Source of the DNA: Riptortus pedestris | Taxonomy: Eukaryota > Arthropoda > Insecta > Hemiptera > Alydidae | Reading direction: 5' to 3' | DNA: 64,000 nucleotides | NCBI GenBank assembly: GCA_019009955.1 | Contig: CM032230.1 | Location: forward strand, 22,125,001 to 22,189,000 | Notes under the pieces: model-generated | Database searches by the model: none | Told to the model about the DNA's origin: nothing | What the model saw: the letters and a program-made list of their open reading frames with translations, nothing else | Program-made: the position numbers and the translations under genes | Part shown: in pieces, positions 1-10,945 of the stretch | How the letters are laid out: each line of letters begins with the position of its first letter | Numbering within the stretch: the first letter of the stretch is position 1

Positions 1-1036
1 CAAGATATTTTCATATTTTCAAGTTTTGAGCCTTCTTCTCAAAATACTTAATACATCTGCTATTCTAAGTCGGATCTATCTTCTTTGGTTTAACGCAGCC
101 GTAAACGGACTTCTGACAGAAAAGTAAAAAATTGCAAAATATCTCGGTTAATAATCAAGTTAATGAAAACACACACACACACACAACACATATATATATA
201 AAATATTACATATATATATTATAGTATATAATTATATAATATATATAATATATAATAGATATATAAACTATTTAATATATATATATCAAAATTTATAGAT
301 ATTAAGATTTCTATTTAAAAAACTTCAAAACTAGAACAAGCAACAAAAAATAGAAAAAGATTCCTTAAAACCCGGAAAAAGGGGTTCATAATATTCCAAA
401 TTCATATAATTTAATAATATTGAAATAGGTAATTTGTATCGTCCATCTTTAACTATTTAGCAGGGAAAAATCGTGACACACAGAGAGCTTAACGCTTAAA
501 ATAACTCCGAATTTACTAAGTGGTGTGTCAGTATTTGTATTTATCCTCAAAAACGTAAAAGTTTAATAAGGACAATATTTTGGTATTTAGACTTCAAATA
601 AATTACTACATACTATATAAGCTTTATTAACGTTCATACAATTTTTGTTTGATCGTTACCAAAACATGACTTATATAATACGATTGTAGGATATAAAAAA
701 GATCCGAGTTCGTTAATGGCTAAAAACGGACCTGTTGGGAGGGGGTATATCGGAAAATTGTAAATAGAACAAATTCATTGATTGCATATTAAAATTTACT
801 ATAATCGTTGTTATACACTTTTTCTTTTCTAATATGTGTGAATATTAATCGAGAATAATTTTCATATATTCATTTTTTGAGCAATTCTCTTCTCAAAATT
901 CTTAATACATCACGTTAGTTTGGTTCGGATCTACCTGGCTTTAGTTTACGCAGGCCCCTTGCGTAAACGGACCTTCTTATTCAGAGAAAGTAAAAAATTG
1001 CCAAATATCTCGGGTTAAATAACCAAGTTAATGGAA

Positions 1037-1099
<63 letters not shown>

Positions 1100-1790
1100 A
1101 AATTTATAAATATTGAGATTCATAAAACCCGGAAAAGGGGTTCATAATATTCAAATTATATAGTTTAATAATATTGAAATAGTGATTTTATCGTCCATTG
1201 TAACTATTTAGCAGGGAAAAATCGGACACACAGTAGCTACGTAAAATAAGCCGATTTCCTAAGTGTGTCTCGTATTTGTATTTATCTCAAAATGTAAAAG
1301 TTTAATCAGGACAATATTTGCTATTTGGGCTTCAAATAAAGTGCTTCATAATATATCGGATTATTAACGCTTACAATTTTTGTTTGATCGTTACCAAACT
1401 TGATATATAAACATTGTATGTAAAAAAAAGATCCGAGTTCGTTAATGGCTAAAATCGGACCTGTGGGAGGTGGGATATCCGAAAATTGTATAGAACAAAT
1501 CATATTGCATATTAAATTTACTATAATCGTTGTTATACACTTTTCTTTTCTATATTGAATATTAACCGAGATATTTGCATATTTCACTTTTGAGCCTTCT
1601 AAAAATTCTTTATACTTCCGTTATTATGCGTCGGATCGATCTGCTTAGTTTACGCAGCCCCAGCGTGACGTACTTCTAGTAATATAACACGAGCAGGAGT
1701 GGGGATTTACTGATGGCATAAAAGTAAAAAAATCTGCTAAAATGCAACTATCTCAGTTAATAAATAATCAAGTTAACGAAAACATATATA
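1..1790 (+). repeat. Tandemly duplicated HLE-derived unit, indel-rich
   Basis: A unit of roughly 730-850 bp occurs twice (about 1-850 and 851-1565), with a partial third at 1566-1790. Landmarks repeat in order: an HLE 3'-end remnant (TTTACGCAG...), ATCTCGGTTA, a TA tract (about 190-250 and 1039-1091), AACCCGG, AGCAGGGAAAAATCG, TTGTTTGATCGTTACC and TCGTTAATGGCTAAAA. Unit 1 carries many extra single bases relative to unit 2 (for example CCGGAAAAAGGGG against CCGGAAAAGGGG), which looks like unpolished long-read sequence or strong decay. No coding potential is seen. Confidence 0.7.
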
Positions 1791-2049
1791 CATCAAAATT
1801 TATAGAACAATACTTTTGCAATAAGATTGGTTCAATAGATTTTTTTTATTCAGAAACATAATTAGAGATATTAGGAATTTTCGAAATTCCCTCCTCTTTA
1901 TCCCCCCCTCTCACCCATTGGCAGAATATTAGCCGTTAATGAACTTGATCTTCCTTTTTTCTTAAAAAAGTTAAAATATCCAATTTAGTAATGATCAGAG
2001 AAAAATTGCGACCGCGCTGGAGCGTTAATAGGTAGGTGTATGTGGATGT

Positions 2050-2147
<98 letters not shown>

Positions 2148-2195
2148 AAAAAAAATTCATAGAACCACAATAGCTGATTCCCCCTAAGTGAAATA
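1785..2195 (-). mobile_element. HLE copy, 3' module missing
   Basis: HLE body read on the minus strand (GCCGTTAATGAACTTGATC, AAATTGCGACCGC), a (TA)n-(GA)n core at 2055-2144, and a decayed 5' palindrome at about 2170-2195. It abuts the tandem block on its left. Confidence 0.65.
2055..2144. repeat. (TA)n then (GA)n microsatellite
   Basis: About 50 bp of TA followed by about 40 bp of GA, in the position of the HLE core. Open frames here read as YI and SL repeats and are not genes. Confidence 0.95.
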
Positions 2196-2587
2196 ATTAA
2201 AAATCATTACTATTGCGAATGTAAGAGTTAACATAATCATTTAACATGCATTTAAAACAGTCAGCAGTATCAATCTGATATCCATTTGCTTATAAACCTT
2301 TATTCAAATATTGTATGCAATATATCAAAAGAAGAAGGCTCTGGAAAATCATTGAGCAAATAATCTAAGAAGACGACAATGCCAACCATTAAGTTATTGC
2401 TTGAACGTTATTTACAGGCATTAGAAATATCGCCTATTTTCGATGTTCAGTAGTAAATAATACGTGGAAGAAAACCGTTCTGTTCCAGCATTTTTAAGCT
2501 GCCAAATTAGACAAAAATTTATAGAAACAAGATATACGAAAGAGAATTTTCAATGATTGGATTATATAACTATATTCTTGATCCGAG
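2196..2587. other. Non-repetitive AT-rich spacer
   Basis: No gene, RNA or recognised repeat seen. Confidence 0.5.
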
Positions 2588-2646
<59 letters not shown>

Positions 2647-3080
2647 CTTTTGTTTGATCCTTATCAAACTCGGCAAAATTAAAGATCAAGTTCGTTAATG
2701 GCTGAAATCCGACCAGTGGGAGGGGGTTTAGAGGAGGGATTTCGGAAAAATTCCTAAAATTCCCATTATTATGAGTCGAATCGAAAAACTGTATAGAAGC
2801 AATGATATTCCAAATGTAACGTTGTTATGAACGTTTTTTCACTCTCGTGATAATTAACCGAAATATTTGCATTTTTTAGTTTTCGGTCATATGTAAAATG
2901 ACTCCCTCCCCCCCACTCCTGCTAAAGTCATATCAAAAACAAACTGTTATATTAAGTAGAAGTCTATTGAAAGCCTAAATACCAAATATTGTTCTCATTG
3001 AAATTTTTCGTTTTGAGGTAAATACAATATGTGATATGGCGCTCGTGAGAAATCTTAGTTAACTTTTTTTTCGATAACAC
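2588..3080 (+). mobile_element. HLE copy, Y-like 3' module, 5' end lost
   Basis: Starts in a TA tract (2589-2643), then the conserved body (GTTCGTTAATGGCTGAAATC, GTGGGAGGGGGTTTAGAGG, AACCGAAATATTTGCAT) and a decayed 3' module. The terminal hairpin is not recognisable. Confidence 0.7.
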
Positions 3081-3149
3081 GACATGTTAAAATATGTATC
3101 ATGTTTGTTAACGGCTATCAAAAATTACGACAACTAAAGCATTAACAGA

Positions 3150-3152
<3 letters not shown>

Positions 3153-3207
<55 letters not shown>
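3153..3207. repeat. (TA)n microsatellite
   Basis: About 55 bp of pure TA. It directly abuts the 3' tail of the minus-strand SINE, so it may be the SINE target or tail. Confidence 0.95.
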
Positions 3208-3208
<1 letters not shown>

Positions 3209-3212
<4 letters not shown>

Positions 3213-3425
3213 TTTTTTAATGTCCACTTTTTGCAACTAAGGCTAATTGGGACGGGTTACCTGCAGGTTACCACCCTTTTCTAGCCAGGGTGGGGCTTAG
3301 TATGTTATTTAATGAATTCCGTCACTAAATAATTTCCTTTGCCCAGGGAAGAATCGAACTCGCCACTCTAGGTTTGCCATGTGACATAAAGGTCAACGCA
3401 TTAACTCGCATGGCTAACCTAAGCA
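3209..3425 (-). mobile_element. tRNA-derived SINE, near complete
   Basis: On the minus strand it begins GGTTAGCCATGCGAG (A-box-like) and carries AGTTCGATTC (B-box-like; complement at 3351-3360), then a body with ATTATTTAGTGACGG and CCACCCTGGCTAG, ending in a TTGCAAAAAGTGGAC tail. A second near-complete copy lies at 51041-51248 and fragments at 23935, 24355 and about 59912. The two-part pol III promoter followed by an unrelated body is the usual SINE layout. The family name is unknown to me. Confidence 0.75.
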
Positions 3426-3428
3426 CCC

Positions 3429-3432
<4 letters not shown>

Positions 3433-3495
<63 letters not shown>

Positions 3496-3508
3496 CGTGT
3501 GTGTGTGT
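3433..3508. repeat. (TA)n then (TG)n microsatellite
   Basis: TA about 3433-3474, then TG to about 3508 with one CG interruption. Confidence 0.95.
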
Positions 3509-3615
3509 AACATCTACAGATAAGCGCAGTAGAGCGCCCGACTTCAAATCTCCGAAGATAAGCAACATCAAGCCTGGTCGTTATTGAATGGGTTCGCACG
3601 TAGTTGAGCAACTCG
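3508..3615 (+). mobile_element. Possible tRNA-like SINE head
   Basis: The stretch GCGCAGTAGAGCGCCCGACT followed by TCAAATCTCCGAAG resembles a tRNA D-arm and anticodon-arm order, and GGGTTCGCAC about 60 bp on resembles a B box. No acceptor-stem pairing is evident, so it is not a functional tRNA. It directly follows a TG repeat. Confidence 0.3.
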
Positions 3616-4207
3616 CTAGCAAGCTGATGTGCTCGTATCGAAAATGAGAATAAAGAATCTTTTTGTCTCGTAGACTCCGTCAGCAGGTCTGCTGGACGTT
3701 GACCTCAACCAGAAAGAGTAAACTGGGCTATGTACGTACCCTTACCCCTTCTACAACTACAGTTTTAAACGCTTACAAGTACTAAAAAACTGACGATCAA
3801 ATAGGCTCGATTTTGCCTAAGGAAAATCTGCTATCATTTCGAAGAACCTCTCCGACAATGTGTCGATGTAAAAGTAATCATCCGGATAATAATTTCAACA
3901 AGTTTAACAAATTAAAGCATTATCACAAAAATAAATCAGCAAAATAATAACAAATAAAATTCTGAGACTTTCTAATAATAACAATTTCCCAGATGCAATA
4001 TTTAGACCTATTAGGGCTTGAAAAAAGCAACAACCGGTATATAACCCGTCCTGATTGGCATGAGTAGCTAAATAGAGAAATGTTAAGCGGTAGGGGACGC
4101 TAATAAAAAAGATTTTATTTGGAAAAGAAAAACTAAGGGAAAAATTATCAACTGGGAGTACTGACATTTTCTTTCACAGTGAACATTAAAGATGTAGCGG
4201 TTATTTT
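3616..4207. other. Unassigned spacer with a SINE scrap
   Basis: Mostly unique sequence. ATAACCCGTCCTGATTGGCAT near 4040-4060 resembles the SINE body (AACCCGTCCCGATTAGCC). No gene seen. Confidence 0.4.
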
Positions 4208-4210
4208 TTA

Positions 4211-5125
4211 AAAAAGTCCGTCACAGGGGTTGCTAAGCAGATATCCCTGTGAAGTTTAGTAAAAGGTTAATCTACGTACTCCTAACACAACACCACCGTG
4301 AAAATTAAATGAATAAATACAAACGGAAATAAGAAAAGTTTCAGTCAATTTCCATAACCTGCCTACAGGAAGTGTTAGAAATGTAAACAGATCTGCCCGC
4401 CTCACACCGGAAAGAAAAACAATTACTCAAATATATCAGAAAATAACATATTAATTTTATAGAGAACTATAGTAAATACTAGTACTGTAATTAATAATGA
4501 GTCAGAATAATTGTTATCTCGATCAATCAAATTTTAGTAATCAAATACCTTAGGAAAGAGGGGAGGGGGTCACCAGGGCATATCTGCATGTATCTCGTAT
4601 CAAAAAGATACAATATTTGATATTTAAGCTTCGAATGATGTGGTTTATTATATAATGGAGTATTGTTTATGTAACATGAGTAGAAGGGTGGAGGGGGGGG
4701 GGGTGTTGCTGAAGGCTGAAAACTGTAAATATCAAATATCTCGGTTAAAATTGATGTATATATCAATAATTATAGTACATTCAATTTGCAATAAGATTGG
4801 TTCTATACAATGTTTCGATCTGACGTATAGTAACGGAGATATTTCCAATTTACGAAAATCCTCCACTCTAAACCCCCCTTCCACTGTTCCGATATCAGCC
4901 GTTAACGAACTTGATCTTTCTTTTTACATAAAACGACTAAATATCGAGTTTGGTAGCGATTAAACAATAATATCGTCCGCTAGAGGTAAACTGTACATAC
5001 AGTTTTGAACGGACCTCATTTTCGTCATCTGGCTAGGATCGATGGACATTTGAAGAAAAATTTTGAAAATAGCGTCACGAGTACGACCTCAATAGTTCAT
5101 TTCCCTTGGAGGAAATTTGTAAAAA
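4211..5125 (-). mobile_element. HLE copy, Y module, both ends present
   Basis: Left edge AAAAAGTCCGTCACAGGGG is the 3' hairpin end on the minus strand; a long Y module follows (ACACCACCGTGAA, TTACTATAC-like ATAGTAAATACTAGTACTG). The body has a C-rich tract at about 4875-4890 and no long TA core. The 5' palindrome is degraded (TTCCCTTGGAGGAAAT). Length about 915 bp. Confidence 0.75.
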
Positions 5126-5478
5126 AAACATATGTTCTATTACATTATGAAGAGTGCTTGGTTACCAGTCGATGAGTGTGCATCTTACAAGAGCCGATTA
5201 CTTAAAACATTTTAAAAAGACAGTTATGTAGCCGGTTTAACTATTGAACTGTAGTAAACGCGATTGCAACAAGTACAAGGACACTTAACCACAGCTAGGA
5301 CCTAAAGTGAGTAACATTTTATAGTTAAAAACGATATCAGCCAGGGCGATGTTATTAAACAACTAAAGGTTAGTATGTACTTTAGCAAATGTTTGTTTTT
5401 TATTTTCTCAAATATAAATGTTTTTTCGTCAAGTTATTGGTTAAGTTCGTTTCTAAACATAATAACTTAACAATAACA
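5126..5478. other. Unique spacer
   Basis: No repeat or gene recognised between two oppositely oriented HLE copies. Confidence 0.4.
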
Positions 5479-6206
5479 TTTTCAGCAGATTTCCCTTAGG
5501 GGCTATTGAGGTCATACTCATGACGGAATTTTTGAAAATATTCTTCAAATGTCCATCGATCCTACCCAGGAGATGACGAAAATGAGGTCCGTTCAAAATT
5601 ATATATCTATAAGCAAAGCTGCACTCATTTCCACATGGCCCATCAAAATTTAACAACAAATTTCTTGTTTTAAAAAGAAATAATAAAAAAAAAAAAAGTG
5701 ATTTTTTTACCCAGTTGGGCTGATTAGGAGGGCTGTCCCTGAGGGGAACCCTCCAGAAGGAGGGCAGCTTGTTTTGTTTGTTTGTTTATATATATATAGT
5801 CTGTTAACGCTCTAGCTGTCGCAATTTTTGTTTGATCGTTACCAAACTCGATATTTAAATGTTTTATGCAAAAAGACAGATTAAGTACGTTAAAGGCTAA
5901 AATCGGACCAGTAGGAGGAGGGGGGGAGATTTTTGAAAATTCGAAATAACTGCGTTACTATAGGTCGGATCAAAAAATTGTATAGAACTAATCTTATTGC
6001 AAATTAAATTTACTATAAATATTGGTCTATACATTTATTCTCTATCTTGAATATTAAGCGAGAAATTTTTCATTACTATATTTGGGCCGATAACGGATGA
6101 CTGTTTTCCGCCAAAAGCTAGTTCGGCTCCCGTAAGGAGATTCCTCTATTGTATAACTTCACGTGGGAAATCTGCTAAGTTTACGCAGCCCCTGCGTGAC
6201 GGACTT
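5479..6206 (+). mobile_element. HLE copy, X module, complete, with insertion in core
   Basis: 5' end AGCAGATTTCCCTTAGGGG, then TGACGAAAATGAGGTCCGTT. The core is replaced by unrelated sequence (about 5611-5787). The body and X module follow (GGGCCGATAACGGATGACT, CGCCAAAAGCTAGTTCGG), and the 3' end is ACGCAGCCCCTGCGTGACGG. Confidence 0.8.
5611..5787 (-). mobile_element. Unclassified insertion in the HLE core
   Basis: About 175 bp with A-rich runs at about 5680-5700, a GC-rich hairpin (CCCTCCAGAAGGAGGG) and a (TTTG)n end beside residual TA. The short-repeat tail suggests a retroposed element. Family unknown and strand only a guess. Confidence 0.4.
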
Positions 6207-6374
6207 ATATTGTTTTGACTTAGCTAAAGAAATAAGATTAAGATTTTATTTACAATTAAAGGATTATTTATATGCAATTGGGGTTCAGCATATATATATA
6301 ATTTTCATAATAGTTTTATGATACAAGTGTAGAATGTGTGTTTTAGGAGTTTTTGAATTTGGCTAAACGATAAT

Positions 6375-7288
6375 AAAAAACGACCGTCACGCAGGGGCTA
6401 AGTAAGCTAAGCAGATTTCCCTAGTGATGTTTAAAAATAGATAAATCTACATACTGGTAACACAATAGCACCGCCAACATACAGGTGTGCCAACTTCTCA
6501 CAGGAAAAAAAACAATTACGTAAATATATCAGAAAGCAACATAGTAATTTTAATGAAAGCTATTTACTATATCTAGTACTGTAATTTATAATGGATCAGA
6601 ATAATTTATATCACAATCAATTTTAGTAGTCCAAATAGGTGAGAGGGGGGGGGGTGTCACGATAACATATTTGCATTAATCTTGTATAATAAAGTTATCT
6701 TCAAAAATATTTATGCTACTTAAGCTTCGAATAATGTGGTTTATTACAAAGACAGTATTGTTGTATGTAACATGAGTAGAAGTGGTGGTTTACTGAAGGC
6801 GGAAAACTGTAAAATGCAAATATTTTTGCGGGGCGGGGGCTCTAAATCTATTTTCCTTAGTTTAGGTGTGATGCACGCATCTTGCGTACCTTCAAAAAAT
6901 CCGTCACGAAGGAGCTGCGTAAAGTGAGCAGATATCCCACGTGATGTTTTACAATAGAGACATTTCCATAAGAGAGCCGAACAGCTACAGCCAAGGGCCG
7001 AACAAACTTTTGGCGGGAAATTCAAGTCATCCGTTATCGGCCCAAAATTAATAAAAATTTAAATATCTCGGTAAATATTCAAGATAGAGAATAAATGTAT
7101 ATAACAATATTTGTAGTACATTTAATTTGCAATAAGATTGGGTCTATATAATTATTTAATCCGACGTATGGTAACTGAGATATTTCGAATTTTTGAAAAT
7201 CCCCTCCCGCTGGTCCGACTTCACCCATCAACGAACTTCATCTGTCTTTTGATATAAAACGTTTAAATATGGGGTTTGGTAACAATCA

Positions 7289-7383
<95 letters not shown>

Positions 7384-7509
7384 GAACGGACCTCATTTTT
7401 GTCATCTTCAAGATAGGATCTATGGACATTTGAAGTAATTTTTTTTTGAAAATCGCGTCGTGAGTTCGACCTGATAGCTGAATTCCCTTCAGGGGAATCT
7501 GCTAAAAAA
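6375..7509 (-). mobile_element. HLE copy with Y then X 3' modules (nested or chimeric)
   Basis: Begins CGACCGTCACGCAGGGGCTA (3' hairpin) and a Y module. At about 6895-7040 a second, X-type 3' end (CCGTCACGAAGGAGCTGCGT) appears in the same orientation, then the common body, a (TA)n-(CA)n core (7292-7378) and the 5' end near 7475-7509. The arrangement suggests one copy landed in, or recombined with, another. Confidence 0.75.
7292..7378. repeat. (TA)n then (CA)n core of an HLE
   Basis: About 60 bp of TA and 26 bp of CA, between the HLE body and the GTTTTGAACGGACC segment. Confidence 0.95.
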
Positions 7510-7513
7510 GATT

Positions 7514-8082
7514 GGGCTCTTTTTTACATTTGCCCCGCATTTCAAATTAGGTTATCAGATGATTTTAGAAACACTTCTCAGATATTAGTTTAATAACTGT
7601 TACATTGACAGAGTGCATTATCCATTCTTTTAGGCTTGCAACAAACAACAATATACTCTGGACTGCTGGAGGTCATATCGTGGGCTAAAAAAACACCAGG
7701 AATGAAATATAAACATTTTAGTGTCAGCCACTCTAAAAATTTCCTCGATATAAAAACTGGTGCAGATACACAAAGTGTGGAATCTTTGTGGTCCTCACTA
7801 AAACGTAGAAATAACCGTGAATACGGAACAAGGAGAACAATGGTAGACTCCTACATATGTGAGTTCGTCTGGCGAAGAAGGCATCAAAACGATAATTATT
7901 TAATGAAATATGAATGAGGGTTTATTGGCCACCAAAAAAATATCATTTTTGTTAATTTTATACTTGCAATAAATGTGTTTCAGTTTCTCTTAAAACTTTT
8001 AGTAAGAGTTTTATCACTGGTATTTCTAAAATCATGTGATTACAACCTAATTTGAAATGTAGGGCTAATTTAAAAAATGCCC
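7514..8082 (+). mobile_element. Internally deleted Merlin DNA transposon
   Basis: The two edges form imperfect terminal inverted repeats of about 58 bp: left GGGCTCTTTTTTACATTT...CATTTCAAATTAGGTT...ATGATTTTAGAAA, right its complement ending AATTTAAAAAATGCCC. They enclose a broken transposase fragment. Merlin and its bacterial relatives (IS1016/IS1595 group) have such ends. Full Merlin elements are over 1 kb, so this 569-bp copy has lost its 5' coding half. A clean 8-bp target duplication is not visible; the left edge abuts the end of an HLE. Confidence 0.75.
7636..7917 (+). pseudogene. Merlin (IS1595-like) transposase C-terminal remnant
   Basis: The frame open here contains KHFSVSHSKNFLD and ADTQSVESLWSSLKRR, then EYGTRRTMVDSYICEFVWRR. 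This matches the family pattern VNHS-x-NF ... H/T-TQ-x-IExxW ... EFxWRxR, and the E of VESLW is the expected third catalytic residue. Just upstream, another frame reads LDCWRSYRGLKK, the usual setting of the second catalytic D; the two frames are joined by a shift at the A run 7686-7692. The first catalytic D and the N-terminal DNA-binding part are absent. Non-functional. Family call is firm; any host role would be speculation. Confidence 0.75.
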
Positions 8083-8290
8083 AATGATTAAAAGCAACAA
8101 CAAAAACAGTAAAACAATAAAAATAATAAATAAATAGATGAAATATATGGTATATATATCCTCCCCATCAATCGAGGGTTGGATTTAAGTTTGGGGGTAG
8201 AGATTAGCTTAAGAAATTAAGATGAAGGAGTTCCATATATTTCATTTTTAGGTAATATATATGGAGTATATTCACCTTTGGGATTTTTAA

Positions 8291-8321
<31 letters not shown>

Positions 8322-8720
8322 CACACACACACACACATAATACAAACATACAAGTGCAGTACGTTCACTCATATCATTAAGCACTGATACTGAAATATTT
8401 ATAGCATATATTTCATTCAGATTCAGAGATAGAAATAGGCTAGCTAGCATAGCCTTGCTGACAGATAATCATGTCAGGTATATTCAATAGTTGTGGACCC
8501 GTCAGGGTGTTGAGCATTCATTATTAATACTGATACTGGATGGTAATTCATTGCAGAAAAATAATTTTTGTTTCTTAAAATTATAAAATTAGAAATAATA
8601 ACTAATGTGCTATTTATAAAGAGAAAATTAAATATGCGAACAGTACATCTATTTCCAACTAGGAAGAAAAGTTAAATATTGAGTAGAAACCTCATTTCCA
8701 AGAGTTCAACAGAATTATGC
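8083..8720. other. AT-rich spacer with a microsatellite
   Basis: Contains (TA)n-(CA)n at 8289-8337. Otherwise no gene or known repeat seen. Confidence 0.5.
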
Positions 8721-8790
8721 GGGGGGAGGGGGTCTCTAAATCTATTTTCCTTAGTTTAGGTGCGATGTTAGCACGTATCTTGCGTACCTC
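8721..8790. repeat. Flank shared with 6826-6895
   Basis: GGGGGGAGGGGGTCTCTAAA and TTTTCCTTAGTTTAGGTG precede both this HLE 3' end and the internal one at 6895. The two copies therefore share about 70 bp outside the element end, a sign of segmental copying. Confidence 0.6.
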
Positions 8791-9211
8791 AAAAAGTCCG
8801 TCACGCAGGGGCTGCGTAAACTAAGCAGATTTCCCAAGTGAAGTTTTACAATAGAGAAATTTTCATAAGAGAGCCGATCAGTTACGGTAAAGGGCCGAAC
8901 TAACTTTTGGCGGGAAACTCAAGTAATCCGTTATCGTCCCAAAATTAATAAAAATTCAAATATCTCGGTTAATATACAAGATAGAGAATTAATGTATATA
9001 ACAATATTTATAGTACATTTAATATGCAATACGATTGATTCTGTACGATCCGACATATAGTAACGGAGATATTTCGAATTTTCGAAAATCCTCCCCTCTA
9101 AACCCCCCTCCCACTGGTCCGATTTCAGCCGTTAACGAACTTGATCTTTCTTTTTACATAAAACGACTAAATATCGAGTTTGGTAACGATAAAAAAAAAT
9201 TGCGACCGCTA

Positions 9212-9253
<42 letters not shown>

Positions 9254-9348
9254 TTTTGAACGGACCTCATTTTCGTCATCTACTAGGTAGTATCGATGGA
9301 CATTTAGAGAAAAATTTGAAAATTCCGGGTTGAGTAAAAAATCCTTAA

Positions 9349-10403
9349 CCCTCGGTCGGGCGCGTCAAGAATATTCCGCCATGTATCTCAGAGATACAAC
9401 CTCAACCGTTTTTACGGAAATATAGTTTTTTAATATATATTTTGCACTAAAATGTTCAGCGTGTGATTAGAAACCATAACAGAGGAAGTATTTGTTTGAA
9501 AGAAGTAAATAATTTTTAAAATTGATAAGTATTATAATATAAAGAAACGGTGGACGATAATTTTTAAAATATAATTAAAAAACACAAATATCAAAAGGAA
9601 TTGTTTAAACACACATGTCTTTATTATACATATTTCATTTCAGTTTGTGAACAATATAAAAATATATCTTAATATAACTTCAATCAAAAAGTAGCACGAA
9701 ATCACTTTTAGATAAGATTTAATGAAAAACATCAACAAATTTTAAAAATACCAGTTTAATTGTTATTTCTTTTGCAGAGCTGCATTACAATTAGGACAAA
9801 GCATGGAAGTATGTTGTTAAAAAATTTTGTTTTTGCAAATCTCACAAAAGTAATTAGTACACCTACATTTATTTTCAGTTTTGCTTGGTTCACATCATTT
9901 TCTTTGTTCGTTGTAGTGGAGGGACTTTTTTTATGCTGTTCTGTACTTGAGTTCAATGTATGGTCCAATGAGCTAGTGTACTCATATGAGTCTCTGTAGT
10001 CTTAAAGTTTCGTCCTTAGTTCGGTTGGCAAACGTCTACTATTGTCACTGCGTCGTGCAATATATCCTTGTACAAGTTCTTTTGAAAGCTCATGTTTGAG
10101 CAAAATAATAGAATAATAGGTTTATATGATTCCATTTAATAAAGAGAAACTTAATTGATGTACATATTTATGAAATAACGATTTCAAAAAAACTTACGAG
10201 ATCGGGCGCGTGGTATCTAGGAGATACAATTTAATGACAGGTGAAACTCACGACTCCGTTAAACACAGTGACACAACATACCTTGAAGGGGAGTTCTCTA
10301 AAACACATAACTCGAAGCACTACAACACCACTCTATGCTAGGAGGTGTGGCAAATATTTTTCTAGAAATGTGTATCTGAGAGATACACGCGCCCGACGGA
10401 GGG
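9349..10403 (-). mobile_element. Deleted piggyBac element at TTAA
   Basis: Flanked by TTAA on both sides (9345-9348, 10404-10407). The ends are inverted repeats, CCCTCGGTCGGGCGCG on the left and CGCGCCCGACGGAGGG on the right. Palindromes such as TGTATCTCAGAGATACA (from 9394 or so) lie next to each end, and another end-like motif (TCGGGCGCGTGG, about 10202) lies inside. CCCT ends and TTAA duplication are diagnostic of piggyBac. At 1055 bp it is under half the usual length; only a C-terminal coding remnant remains. Confidence 0.85.
9763..10100 (-). pseudogene. piggyBac transposase C-terminal remnant
   Basis: Minus strand reads KHELSKELVQGYIARR, then a stop (TAA after RTKL), a linker rich in S and T, a one-base frameshift near GATGTGAACC, then CRCTNYFCEICKNK, another stop, and HTSMLCPNCNAALQKK before the final stop. 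The C-x-C...C-x-x-C...H...C-x-x-C spacing is the cysteine-rich C-terminal domain of piggyBac transposases, which binds the element ends. The catalytic core is missing. Clearly dead: two internal stops and one frameshift. Confidence 0.75.
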
Positions 10404-10423
10404 TTAAGGGAAATCTGCTAAAA

Positions 10424-10734
10424 CCAATAGCTTTAAAAGGTTTAACTTTTTATTCTGCACAGCTATAACATCCAAGCGTGGACCTGCCTATAATAAATAC
10501 TATAATAGACTAGGAGACGAGTGGGTACAAATAGGTGAAAAATGAAACTTACAAGGAACCTATAAGAGATGTAGAACAATTTTACAGTGAAAACTTTTAT
10601 TATAAAAAACCTAAACAATATCTGCTATATCATTTTTAGGTCCGATTTACCCTCATCGAACATCAATTTCTAAATGGATTCATATTGATGAAATGTAACA
10701 AAGCATATTGTATATCTAAAAATAAATTCAAGAG
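10424..10734. other. Unassigned spacer
   Basis: No gene seen; AT-rich, no recognised repeat. Confidence 0.4.
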
Positions 10735-10945
10735 GAGTCATCTCAATCAATCAAACTTAGGTAGTTCAAGAACTTAAAAGGGAGGGGGGTCACCAGAACA
10801 CATTTGCAGGCATCTCTTATAATAAAGGACTATTGAAAACAATATTTGGTATTTAAGCTTCGAATGATGTGGTTTATTATATAACAGAGCATTTTTTATG
10901 TAACATGAATAAAAATGGGGGTTTGCAAAATGCTGGAATCTGAAG
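10735..10945 (-). mobile_element. HLE fragment (Y module only)
   Basis: Matches the inner part of the Y module: GGGAGGGGGGTCACCAGAAC, AATATTTGGTATTTAAGC, GATGTGGTTTATTATATAAC. It runs directly into satellite-like sequence. Confidence 0.65.

Larger units (their letters stand above)
8791..10423 (-). mobile_element. HLE copy, X module, split by piggyBac
   Basis: 3' end AAAAAGTCCGTCACGCAGGG, X module (GGGCCGAACTAACTTTTGGC), body, TA core (about 9215-9250), 5' segment, then interruption at the TTAA of the 5' palindrome (9345-9348). After the piggyBac element the palindrome resumes as TTAAGGGAAATCTGCTAAAA (10404-10423). Confidence 0.85.

Noticed and set aside
2055..2144. Promoter-like TATA or GAGA elements in microsatellites.
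   Set aside because: Simple repeats match such motifs automatically; there is no gene next to them.
3209..3425. Functional tRNA gene.
   Set aside because: A- and B-box-like motifs are present, but no cloverleaf is seen and the sequence continues into a repeated body and tail.
4211..4260. HLE ends as TIRs of a DDE transposon.
   Set aside because: The 12-bp inverted repeats are subterminal, only one side has the hairpin extension, no target duplication is visible, and tandem joints exist. Helentron-like fits better.
9756..9968. Intact small gene in the listed minus-strand frame.
   Set aside because: The neighbouring frame has the piggyBac cysteine motif; the listed frame is a shifted reading of the same remnant.
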